The notes below the pieces were generated by a model. The model was not told the DNA's origin, made no database searches, and saw nothing but the letters and a program-made list of their open reading frames with translations. Positions 1 to 6,422 of a stretch of 34,599 bases of DNA are shown here, in pieces. Both the position numbers and the translations under genes were made by a program. Source of the stretch: Lachnospiraceae bacterium UBA5899 (GTDB lineage Bacteria > Bacillota > Clostridia > Lachnospirales > Lachnospiraceae); the NCBI GenBank assembly GCA_002432425.1, contig DJEL01000031.1, forward strand, positions 1-34,599, given 5' to 3'. Each line of letters opens with the position of its first letter. The first letter of the stretch is position 1.

Positions 1-500
1 TGTGAAGATACATCCTTTTCTAACTCTTTATGTTTCCCAAACAAATAAATAACAAGTATAGAAATCATAATTGAAGATATCCTCGATATATATCTGTTTC
101 TTGTTAGATAGACAGGCAGTAAAGATTTATGAGGATGTTCAATCGGAGCATATAACCAGATACTCACTATAGCACTCATTAACAAACCAGTAGTGATAAT
201 CATAGGTATCTTCGTCCACAGCAGTTCTGGTACATAAACCGCAATCAGATACATCCATAGTGTAACAAATGCACACCCTCCCCTTGTGGAGGCATGATAT
301 CCACCCATACTCCGGGAAAACAAACAGGAAAAAAGAATAAATATAAAAGTCGGCTCTACCTTTTTAAGTATTATACCCAACAGAAGTAAAGCAAAAATGG
401 ATATCATTCCGTCAACGATAACCTGCATACCGTACAAAACAATTTCCACATTATGGTCTTCGCCTGAATTTACAATCAGATTTCTTACCAGCTTTTCCAT
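1..500 (-). CDS. agrB: AgrB-like peptide-processing membrane protease, 3' end cut by window edge
   Basis: I translated this from the minus strand; 166 codons are visible and the reading frame is open to the window edge, so the C-terminus is missing (AgrB proteins are usually about 190-210 residues). AgrB is an integral-membrane cysteine protease that trims the AgrD propeptide to the thiolactone or cyclic autoinducer. The family signature is visible as GGYH followed by Cys: His69 and Cys76 are seven residues apart, the spacing of the catalytic His/Cys pair in AgrB. Hydrophobic segments occupy about residues 30-46, 50-62 and 78-110. The ATG at 498-500 has a good ribosome binding site (AAAGGAG with an 8-nt spacer). 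It is divergent from a LytTR regulator and AgrC-like kinase, the expected partners. AgrD would normally lie just downstream of agrB, outside the window. Family assignment is confident; the signal peptide is unknown. Confidence 0.88.
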   Translation of the reverse strand, partial: MEKLVRNLIVNSGEDHNVEIVLYGMQVIVDGMISIFALLLLGIILKKVEPTFIFILFSCLFSRSMGGYHASTRGGCAFVTLWMYLIAVYVPELLWTKIPMIITTGLLMSAIVSIWLYAPIEHPHKSLLPVYLTRNRYISRISSIMISILVIYLFGKHKELEKDVSS

Positions 501-536
501 TTTCGTTTCTCCTTTTTCTTCCGGCCCTCTGTTTTC

Positions 537-565
537 TTCATAGCATTTTTCCATAGCACATGCAA
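537..565 (-). promoter_or_regulatory. Candidate agrB promoter
   Basis: Reading the minus strand, TTGCAT (565-560) is followed by a 17-nt spacer and TATGAA (542-537), a reasonable sigma-A promoter ending about 37 nt before the agrB start codon. The imperfect hexamers fit a promoter needing an activator bound just upstream, where the LytTR-like repeats lie. Confidence 0.5.
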
Positions 566-593
566 CTGTTTGGCACAAGTGACATGATTTTGG
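565..593. promoter_or_regulatory. Candidate LytTR (AgrA-type) direct-repeat operator
   Basis: Two imperfect copies of a 9-bp element are seen on the plus strand: ACTGTTTGG (565-573) and TGATTTTGG (585-593), both followed by CA. They start exactly 20 bp apart, about two helical turns. LytTR regulators such as AgrA bind pairs of roughly 9-bp direct repeats with a period near 21 bp, and the first copy fits the AgrA-like pattern (GTT core followed by purine-G) at 8 of 9 positions. The site abuts the agrB -35 box. Binding is inferred. Confidence 0.5.
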
Positions 594-600
594 CAGAATT

Positions 601-616
601 AGCATAACTTTATGCT
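601..616. promoter_or_regulatory. Short perfect inverted repeat in the agr intergenic region
   Basis: AGCATAA (601-607) and TTATGCT (610-616) form a perfect 7-bp inverted repeat with a 2-bp centre between the LytTR-like repeats and the response-regulator gene. It could be an operator for either divergent promoter or a small hairpin. No T-run follows, so it is not a convincing terminator. Confidence 0.3.
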
Positions 617-727
617 TTTAGTGCAGTGCAAAATCATGTAAAATATATGGTATGACGATTTAATGTGTTGTCTGTCAAAACACATAACAGAACCGTGGAT
701 GCTACAATACCTGATAGGAGCAAGGAA

Positions 728-1444
728 ATGTATAAGATATGCATATGTGATGATGAAAGCATTTTTCTGGATAAAATAAATAAAATTGTGAAGGTCTTTT
801 TTTCCGGTAAGTCCGATATCCATATTCTTACCTTTTCGGATTCTCTAAAATTTGCAGACAGCATTCCACATGCTGATCTTTATCTTCTGGATGTGAAAAT
901 GCCGGAAGTTTCCGGTATGGAGCTCGCGCAAAAAATTCGCTCCATGGATTTGAAATGTTCTATTATATTTATCAGCAGTTTATATGAACCGGTCTTTGAC
1001 TCCTTTCGCTATACCCCTCTCCGTTACATCCGAAAGGAATATTTAGAGGAAGAACTGCCGTCTGCTCTTTCCTCCTTTCTGGAAATGAAGCAGCGCACCT
1101 GCCGTACTCTCCCGGTAGTTCAGAATGGATTGGAAATTTTCATATCCCTTTCTTCCCTGCGCTTCTGTGAGTCCGATGCACACTATGTAGTGTTTCACTG
1201 CCTCCAAAAAGAATACCGGATACGTGGGAAGCTAAGTGACTATTCCGCAGAGCTCCTGCCATACGGCTTTGCCAGACCCAATAAGAGTTTTATCGTAAAT
1301 CTGTTTTATATATCTGTCCTGACAAATCAAAACATTTTACTGGATAACGGCACCCTGATCTCCGTTTCCAGAGCATACAAAGAAACCTTTAAAACTTCTT
1401 TTTTAAGATACCAGAGGAATTTTCATAATGATGATATTGTATAA
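728..1444 (+). CDS. LytTR-family response regulator (AgrA-like)
   Basis: A 238-residue two-component response regulator. The N-terminal receiver domain (about 1-120) shows the acidic pocket Asp8-Asp9 and the phosphoacceptor Asp55 in LLDVKMPEVSG. The C-terminal 110 residues are a LytTR DNA-binding domain (pattern FCESDAHYVVFH, then FARPNKSFIVNL). I start it at ATG 728, not at an upstream in-frame GTG at 665: AGGAG (716-720) sits 7 nt before the ATG, and the receiver domain begins immediately with YKICICDDE, while the upstream codons add a non-conserved tail. It overlaps the downstream kinase by 17 nt, indicating translational coupling. It probably binds the direct repeats in the divergent agrB promoter and may also act on the repeats upstream of the 95-residue ORF. 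Target genes are inferred; family is clear. Confidence 0.9.
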   Translation: MYKICICDDESIFLDKINKIVKVFFSGKSDIHILTFSDSLKFADSIPHADLYLLDVKMPEVSGMELAQKIRSMDLKCSIIFISSLYEPVFDSFRYTPLRYIRKEYLEEELPSALSSFLEMKQRTCRTLPVVQNGLEIFISLSSLRFCESDAHYVVFHCLQKEYRIRGKLSDYSAELLPYGFARPNKSFIVNLFYISVLTNQNILLDNGTLISVSRAYKETFKTSFLRYQRNFHNDDIV

Positions 1445-2732
1445 TTTTGCAGAAGCACTCAGTTGTATTTTATATTTTATTTTTTCGGTCTTTGCCTTAG
1501 AAACCTTTTTTTCCCGCTCCTCAAAATATAAATTTGTTTATGTCCTGTTTGCGGCATTACTATACTTTCCGCTTACATATTCACCCATTTCCATTCTTCC
1601 TAATCTGGCAGGTTCTTTTTTATCTATGGCAATTCTTTATGTACTGTCACTCCTGTGCTATAACGGAAAATGGATTTACAAATTTCTTACCATACTTCTT
1701 TACAATATTTTTGATATCCTTATCGGCAACATTTTCTTTTACATAGGAACTCTGAGCACCGGTAAAAATTTTTCAGAATTATCCATTCCCGGCTCTGTTA
1801 CCCGTATTTATATTCTGCTCCTGATTTATCTTACAGAATTTATGATCTTGTTTGCCATACATCGGAATCGGAAGTCCTCTGCTGTTTTTTCCTTTGAAAG
1901 TTATACCATTATCTCTCTGTTTTTACTTTGTTCCTTTTTAGTGGTGCTGATTAACTACTACATCCTGTTTTATCTGTCCCAGGGGAATGATACTCTCGAG
2001 ATTCTTGGTCTGGTTTCTACCTGTGTTATGTTGATTATCATCTTCGTAACCTTGTTTCTTTTTCACAGACTGCAGCTAAAAAACCGGCAGTTGCAGGAAT
2101 ATGAACTTCTGTGCCTTACCGTGGAACAACAGGAAAAACAGCTTCGTTATATGGAAGAAAATGAACAGCGGATACGGGAACTCAGGCACGATATGAAAAA
2201 TTATTTTCTTTCTTATGAAACCCTTTTGAAAGCCGGAAAAGTAAAGGAAGTGATAGAAGACCTGGAAAAAATGATTTCTGTGCGTATGCATGCAGAAAAT
2301 GCCGACTTCTGCCAGAACAAGCTGGTAAATGCCATGCTTCTGCAGAAAAATATGCTCTGCCGTGAAAAAGAAATTGTCTTTTCCGTCAGAGTTGCTCTTG
2401 CCAATACTTTTCATGATGTGGAAATGATAGTGGTACTATCCAACATTATAGATAACGCCATCGAGGCAGAGGAAAAACTTCCGAAAGAAATCCGACGTAT
2501 TTTCGTGGAAATCATTCCGCGTCCCAATGCAATCAGTATGTTGATTGAAAATACAATTCTGGTATCTGTTTTAGAAAATAACCCTGAACTCCATACCACA
2601 AAGCCTTCCTCGGAATCTCATGGTATCGGATTAAAAAATGTAAAAAGACTTTTAGAAAAGAGAAATGGACTGATAGATATTTTTGAAGAAAGCGGAAAAT
2701 TCTGTGTCCATATTTATTTTCCGGTATTATAA
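1428..2732 (+). CDS. AgrC-like sensor histidine kinase (GHKL, HPK10 type)
   Basis: A 434-residue membrane histidine kinase, the likely receptor for the AgrD-derived peptide. About six hydrophobic segments fill residues 1-215, followed by a coiled region rich in Gln and Glu. The H-box RELRHDMKN places the phosphoaccepting His at residue 254; HDMKN is typical of the AgrC/ComD group. The N-box is NIIDNAIEAE (Asn343), and the G-box HGIGLKNVKRLL lies near the C-terminus, as in the HATPase_c_5 family. The start at ATG 1428 is preceded by AGAGGA (1413-1418) with a 9-nt gap and overlaps the regulator stop codon; ATG 1431 is an equally in-frame alternative. Together with the AgrB gene this makes three of the four agr components; the propeptide gene is not visible. 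Confidence 0.9.
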   Translation: MMILYNFAEALSCILYFIFSVFALETFFSRSSKYKFVYVLFAALLYFPLTYSPISILPNLAGSFLSMAILYVLSLLCYNGKWIYKFLTILLYNIFDILIGNIFFYIGTLSTGKNFSELSIPGSVTRIYILLLIYLTEFMILFAIHRNRKSSAVFSFESYTIISLFLLCSFLVVLINYYILFYLSQGNDTLEILGLVSTCVMLIIIFVTLFLFHRLQLKNRQLQEYELLCLTVEQQEKQLRYMEENEQRIRELRHDMKNYFLSYETLLKAGKVKEVIEDLEKMISVRMHAENADFCQNKLVNAMLLQKNMLCREKEIVFSVRVALANTFHDVEMIVVLSNIIDNAIEAEEKLPKEIRRIFVEIIPRPNAISMLIENTILVSVLENNPELHTTKPSSESHGIGLKNVKRLLEKRNGLIDIFEESGKFCVHIYFPVL

Positions 2733-2770
2733 AAACAGCAATTTCCAAATAGGACGTTTTCCAATGTAAA

Positions 2771-2794
2771 AAGGCTGCGCATAGGCACAGCCTT
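2771..2794 (+). terminator. Weak candidate terminator hairpin after the kinase gene
   Basis: AAGGCTG (2771-2777) and CAGCCTT (2788-2794) form a perfect 7-bp stem with a 10-nt loop, 38 nt after the kinase stop codon. The following sequence TCTGG is not a T-run, so intrinsic termination is doubtful. Confidence 0.35.
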
Positions 2795-2871
2795 CTGGTA
2801 ACATCCGCCACAGCGGAATGCTCTCTTATCGTTTCCACTTATTTTTCTCTTGAAATTCGGATATATATATG

Positions 2872-2927
2872 CTATATTACAAAAATAAAATCTATATCTG
2901 TTCTATATTTTCAAACCCATTCTATAT
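2872..2927 (+). repeat. Four phased CTATAT repeats upstream of the small ORF
   Basis: The hexamer CTATAT occurs at 2872, 2892, 2903 and 2922, in the 266-nt gap before the 95-residue ORF. Start-to-start distances are 20, 11 and 19 bp, close to two, one and two helical turns, so all copies would lie on nearly the same DNA face. Three are preceded by T. The block is AT-rich, so chance is possible. Apart from this and the hairpin at 2771-2794 I see nothing else in the 2733-2998 gap. Confidence 0.45.
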
Positions 2928-2998
2928 TTATTCTTTCTATTCTCACACGTAAGGTAATTATTCATGATTGAAAACATACTGGAGAAGGAGGGTTAAGT

Positions 2999-3286
2999 AT
3001 GAAACCATGCAAAAACAAAGATGCTATGGAATATGCTAAATGTCTGGCAAGAGAATTTTGCGCCAAAAACGGTTTGGATGTCCGTTTATTGGATTTGCAA
3101 TCCGTCTATTCCATTAACGACAGTATTATTTTTGCACAACCCTCTTCCGTAAAACCTCAAGGGCTTCAGAATGACCTGATTACACAGCCTGTTCCTACGT
3201 TAATCGCAGAAAAGACTACGGATGGTTACCAAATAAAGACCACGAAATACACCTATGGAATATTGGGTAATGTCATTCTAAAATAA
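2999..3286 (+). CDS. Hypothetical small protein, 95 residues
   Basis: I do not recognise this protein. It has a very strong ribosome binding site (AAGGAGG at 2985-2991, 7 nt before the ATG), so it is probably translated. It has three Cys in the first 21 residues (4, 15, 21), a basic, probably helical N-terminus, and a C-terminal part rich in Thr, Ile and Val that could form beta strands. There is no signal peptide or membrane segment. It does not look like AgrD, which is shorter with an amphipathic helix and an acidic tail. Its position after the agr-like regulator and kinase, and the phased CTATAT repeats upstream, suggest it may be a regulated output, but this is conjecture. It converges with the LiaF-like gene, leaving only 16 nt between them. 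Confidence 0.65.
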   Translation: MKPCKNKDAMEYAKCLAREFCAKNGLDVRLLDLQSVYSINDSIIFAQPSSVKPQGLQNDLITQPVPTLIAEKTTDGYQIKTTKYTYGILGNVILK

Positions 3287-3302
3287 CCGGATTTTCCGTC
3301 CT

Positions 3303-4010
3303 TTAGATATAGTACACATTCACGGTACCGAAATCCGTATCTCCTATGATATCCAGTGAAATGTCACTGCTGCCCTCGCAGCGTCCTTTTTCTTCCACAC
3401 TGCCAAAGGAATGGTCCATTCTGACCTGTACTTTCCAGATTTTCGGAACATAAAGGCTGACTTCGCCAAAACTATTGTCCACGTTTACGGTCGCTTTTCC
3501 GGACGGTATCATGGCATTGTCAAAATATACCGTAAGGGAACCGAAGCTATTGTCAAGGTTCGCATAACAGAAGTTTTCGGAATTGATATACTTAATGGAC
3601 TCCCCGAAGGAATTTTCGCATTCCACTCTTTCACCGTTGTACTCTCCGGTGGAAGAACCGCCCACATTGATGTTGGCATGCTTCCAGATACGCTTTTTCT
3701 TCTTGGGGAAAATCATGGACAGTCCGATACTGCCAAGTGCTGCCGCACCCAGTACCGGCCAGGGCGTCAGTGCCGTAATGCCAAGAGGCTCCGCATACAG
3801 AATACACACAATCGCTATGGAAAACAGAATTTGCCAGAAGCTTATGTTCCGGATGCCGTTCACCAAAAGCCAGATGCAGAACACGGTAAAAATCACCGTA
3901 AATACGCTGACCTTGGGAAGAATACCCAACTGGCTGACAATTACATACACTGCTGCTAATAGGAAAAATATTCCCCAGAAAATCTTTCCGCTTTTTTTAC
4001 TTATGTTCAT
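3303..4010 (-). CDS. LiaF-like membrane protein with C-terminal beta-repeat domain
   Basis: A 235-residue protein with four hydrophobic segments (about 9-28, 33-52, 57-77, 84-101), a basic KKKKR stop-transfer motif, then a beta-rich domain of about 120 residues. This order is that of LiaF/DUF5668-type envelope-stress proteins with a toastrack-like C-terminus. The beta domain carries spaced copies of an NSFG motif (133-136, 154-157, 179-182), HSFG at 200-203 and a degenerate DFG at 226-228, consistent with stacked beta turns. The start overlaps the stop codon of the upstream LytTR gene (ATGA), and GAGGG lies 7 nt upstream, so the two are translationally coupled. It probably modulates or is regulated by the LytTR partner in sensing membrane stress; that role is inferred from family and context. 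Confidence 0.78.
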   Translation of the reverse strand: MNISKKSGKIFWGIFFLLAAVYVIVSQLGILPKVSVFTVIFTVFCIWLLVNGIRNISFWQILFSIAIVCILYAEPLGITALTPWPVLGAAALGSIGLSMIFPKKKKRIWKHANINVGGSSTGEYNGERVECENSFGESIKYINSENFCYANLDNSFGSLTVYFDNAMIPSGKATVNVDNSFGEVSLYVPKIWKVQVRMDHSFGSVEEKGRCEGSSDISLDIIGDTDFGTVNVYYI

Positions 4011-4468
4011 ACGTGAACCCTCTTTTCTTTGATTTTGTTTACCAATGCTTTATAATAATTTCGGGAAACATAGACCTGCTTGTGACTGCCTGCAAATGTC
4101 ACAAGACTGGAAGCTGTCAGGTTTCTTGTCAGGGAATACACCCGGTCCGTATTCAGAATGGTGGATTTTGACACCCGCATAAAAAAGCCCGGCAGCATAT
4201 CCTCCCATTCATAGAGCTTATACTTCGTCTGATAAATGTCGTCGACGGTATGTGCACAAATACCCTCTTCGTCCGTTTCAAAAAACAAAATATCCCGCAG
4301 CTCCAGAAAATACTCCGTAGTTCCCTTATAAAAGGTGAACTTCTGGAAGTTATTTACCGTCTGCACAATCGTTTTCTGAATTTCCGTGATTTCATCCGTA
4401 AGTCTGCTCGTCCGGATAAGCACTTCATCCTCTTTCAGTTTTTCATCCAGTTCAATCCTGATTTTCAT
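4007..4468 (-). CDS. Stand-alone LytTR DNA-binding regulator
   Basis: A 153-residue protein with no receiver domain. Residues about 1-50 are a short charged N-terminus; residues about 55-150 are a LytTR DNA-binding domain (ILFFETDEEGICAHT, then FMRVSKSTILNTDRV and YVSRNYYKALVNK). Such stand-alone LytTR proteins in Firmicutes are usually encoded with a small membrane partner that controls them; here the partner is the LiaF-like protein, overlapping by ATGA. AGGGAG lies about 9 nt before the ATG. A good promoter is at 4554-4582, and the leader contains a long inverted repeat that could serve autoregulation. Family assignment is confident; the signal is unknown. Confidence 0.85.
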   Translation of the reverse strand: MKIRIELDEKLKEDEVLIRTSRLTDEITEIQKTIVQTVNNFQKFTFYKGTTEYFLELRDILFFETDEEGICAHTVDDIYQTKYKLYEWEDMLPGFFMRVSKSTILNTDRVYSLTRNLTASSLVTFAGSHKQVYVSRNYYKALVNKIKEKRVHV

Positions 4469-4480
4469 ACTGATGCTCCC

Positions 4481-4557
4481 TACTGTATCTGTCAGCCGGG
4501 GAACCGCTTTGCTTCTTAAGTCTTCCGGGCTTCTGTTCCCTGCTGACAGTTACAGTA
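4481..4557 (-). repeat. Long near-perfect inverted repeat in the LytTR-gene leader
   Basis: Arms at 4481-4504 and 4535-4557 are complementary over about 23 positions, with one mismatch and one small internal bulge; the loop is 30 nt. One arm contains TACTGTA and CTGTCAGC followed by GGGAAC, and the other is their reverse complement. The outer part of the distal arm overlaps the -10 box. In RNA the leader would fold into a strong 5' stem ending just before the AGGGAG ribosome binding site. As DNA it could be an operator. Confidence 0.65.
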
Positions 4558-4582
4558 TAGAAAATATCTTTTCTCTTGTAAA
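4554..4582 (-). promoter_or_regulatory. Promoter of the LytTR/LiaF-like operon
   Basis: On the minus strand TTTACA (4582-4577) is followed by a 17-nt spacer and TATACT (4559-4554), close to the sigma-A consensus. Transcription should start near 4547-4550, giving a leader of about 80 nt. Confidence 0.65.
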
Positions 4583-4616
4583 CCGTTTCCGGCTAAGAGG
4601 TAAATCCGAAGCGGTA

Positions 4617-4636
4617 ACAGGTAAAAAATCACCTGT
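4617..4636 (-). terminator. Candidate hairpin at the end of the subtilisin gene
   Basis: ACAGGT (4617-4622) and ACCTGT (4631-4636) form a 6-bp stem 4 nt past the protease stop codon; outer bases GGTA/TACC can add to it. The T-run lies in the loop rather than after the stem, so it is not a standard intrinsic terminator. Confidence 0.3.
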
Positions 4637-4639
4637 AAG

Positions 4640-6331
4640 CTACCTCTGTATCTGCGAAAGCATGGTAAAGGTGCCGTCTATGTCCAACCTGCCGTAGCCC
4701 CATTCCCGGTTCGGGTAGGTGTAGCTGCTGTTCCGGTTGGCGCCGCGGATTAAATAGTTCTTGATTTCCTGGCTGCCTGCGGACGGACTGTTAAAACGCA
4801 CCACTGCCCATTCCATAAACTGGGCAACACCTCCTGCCGTCAGGGCTGCTGCCATACTGCCCCCGGTCACTTTTCCGACGGGCGTGGACACATTCACCCC
4901 CGGTGCGGCAACATCCGGTTTGATAAGACCGTTGCTTAAAAAGCCTCTGCCTGAGTTTTCATAAAAGCTGTTGTTGGCATCATTATAGGAAGAAACCGTG
5001 ACGGCACGGAAGGTCATGGAAGGGTCCGTCAGAGTGGTGTAAGGGTCCGGCCGCAAGAAGTAGGTTTCCCTCCGTAAAAACTGCGTAATCGGCAGCCAGA
5101 GATGAAACTGCCTGCTCCTGTCCGGTCCTAAATTATATACACGGATATTCCACACTCCCGGTGTGGGCGCATCAAACCGGAACGTAATCAGTTCCTCTCC
5201 GGTATTCGGCTCTACCAGAATACTGTCAATGATAATTCTCGTTCTCTCGTAGATAAAGCTGAAGGTCTGGCTTTCTTCCGCCGTAAGACGGAAACGTGGA
5301 ACCACCTCTCCTCCCGGTGTGCGGATGGACGCAAACAGCACATCCGGCACCTTCCCCCACATTTCCATTAAGAAGCCCTGTTCTCCTTCTCCTACTCTTA
5401 TTTCCACGGTTTCATAGGACTCTTCTCCCTCCGGCACGTAACCGGAAAAATGATGGGCGGCATTGCCTTCGTTTCCGGTGGTCAGCACCACCGCACGGCT
5501 GCGTTTCTGCGCCAGACTATTCAAATACTGCGCTAAAATGGAACCCAGCCCGTGATTGCCGGAATTGGAGCCTATCCCCAAACAGATGACCACCGGCCGT
5601 TCAAAGGTCTCGGCAAAGGACTCCGCAAACTTTATTCCCAGCATGATATCCGTTTCCGCATAAGCGGGAACATCCTCCGGGATATTGTAAAAGTTCCGCA
5701 GGGGACGTTTTGCCTCCCGCAGTTTCACCACCACAATATCCGCACGGGGCGCCGCTCCCCTGAATGAAGAAGAAAAGCTGCCGGCGGCTGTGCCCGCCAT
5801 GGCGGTTCCGTGGCCGTTGGTATCGTAGGAGGGAATTTCTGTATAGGGATTTTCCGAGCGCAGCGCCGCATCCATATCCGCTTTTGTGTAGTAGGAACCG
5901 TACTGGAAGCCCTCCGGAGGAGTTCCGCTCTGCAGGGTCTGGTCCCAGAGTCCGATAATGCGGCTCTGCCCGCTTTCGTCCCGGAATACACTATCCGCAA
6001 AACGAATACCGGTATCGATAAACGCCAAAACCACCCCTTCCCCCGTAAGGGAAAGAGGTGGTCTCTGCGCCGCAAGAATACCGGCACTTTCTAAGCTGAT
6101 GGGGTCAAATTCCTCCGCCATCAGACCATATACTTTAGGTAAATACTGGTACAGATACAGGGAGCCCTGATAACGCTCTATTTCCTGCTGCCGTACATAA
6201 AAGATATTATATCGGTCATCCACAGGGGTAAAACAGACATTTTCCTGCTGCAGCCGCTTCGCATAGTCGGATGTAAAATCAAAAATCAGTTCCCCGTATT
6301 CCTCCGAGAGAATTTTTTCCTGACAGGTCAT
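4640..6331 (-). CDS. S8 subtilisin-like serine protease (Csp-like)
   Basis: A 563-residue S8 peptidase. The catalytic triad is visible: Asp106 in AFIDTGI, His174 in TNGHGTAMAG and Ser492 in GGSMAAALTAG, with the oxyanion Asn287 in TTGNEGN. The Asp-to-His segment is followed by an insertion-rich middle region of about 140 residues (300-440) before KPDVAAPGV, as in the Csp germination-type and related clostridial subtilisins. There is no signal peptide and no long prodomain, so it is probably cytoplasmic or spore-associated. The serine motif has Gly in place of the usual Thr and Ala in place of the usual Pro (GTSMAAP). The ribosome binding site is weak (AAAAGG, about 11 nt before the ATG). It follows the ClpX-like gene by 91 nt. 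Involvement in spore germination would be family-based inference only. Confidence 0.85.
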   Translation of the reverse strand: MTCQEKILSEEYGELIFDFTSDYAKRLQQENVCFTPVDDRYNIFYVRQQEIERYQGSLYLYQYLPKVYGLMAEEFDPISLESAGILAAQRPPLSLTGEGVVLAFIDTGIRFADSVFRDESGQSRIIGLWDQTLQSGTPPEGFQYGSYYTKADMDAALRSENPYTEIPSYDTNGHGTAMAGTAAGSFSSSFRGAAPRADIVVVKLREAKRPLRNFYNIPEDVPAYAETDIMLGIKFAESFAETFERPVVICLGIGSNSGNHGLGSILAQYLNSLAQKRSRAVVLTTGNEGNAAHHFSGYVPEGEESYETVEIRVGEGEQGFLMEMWGKVPDVLFASIRTPGGEVVPRFRLTAEESQTFSFIYERTRIIIDSILVEPNTGEELITFRFDAPTPGVWNIRVYNLGPDRSRQFHLWLPITQFLRRETYFLRPDPYTTLTDPSMTFRAVTVSSYNDANNSFYENSGRGFLSNGLIKPDVAAPGVNVSTPVGKVTGGSMAAALTAGGVAQFMEWAVVRFNSPSAGSQEIKNYLIRGANRNSSYTYPNREWGYGRLDIDGTFTMLSQIQR

Positions 6332-6422
6332 GGCAAAAAACCTTTTCTCTTACTATATGAGGAAGAGCGAAATTGTGTCCTTACCGCACACCTTTCTGCC
6401 GGAGAAACCGCTTTGAATGCCG

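Noticed and set aside
665..727. Extended N-terminus of the LytTR response regulator from GTG 665
   Set aside because: The ATG at 728 has an AGGAG ribosome binding site and starts directly at the receiver domain.
2999..3286. Small ORF as AgrD propeptide
   Set aside because: Too long, no amphipathic leader, and no short cysteine-centred core with acidic tail.
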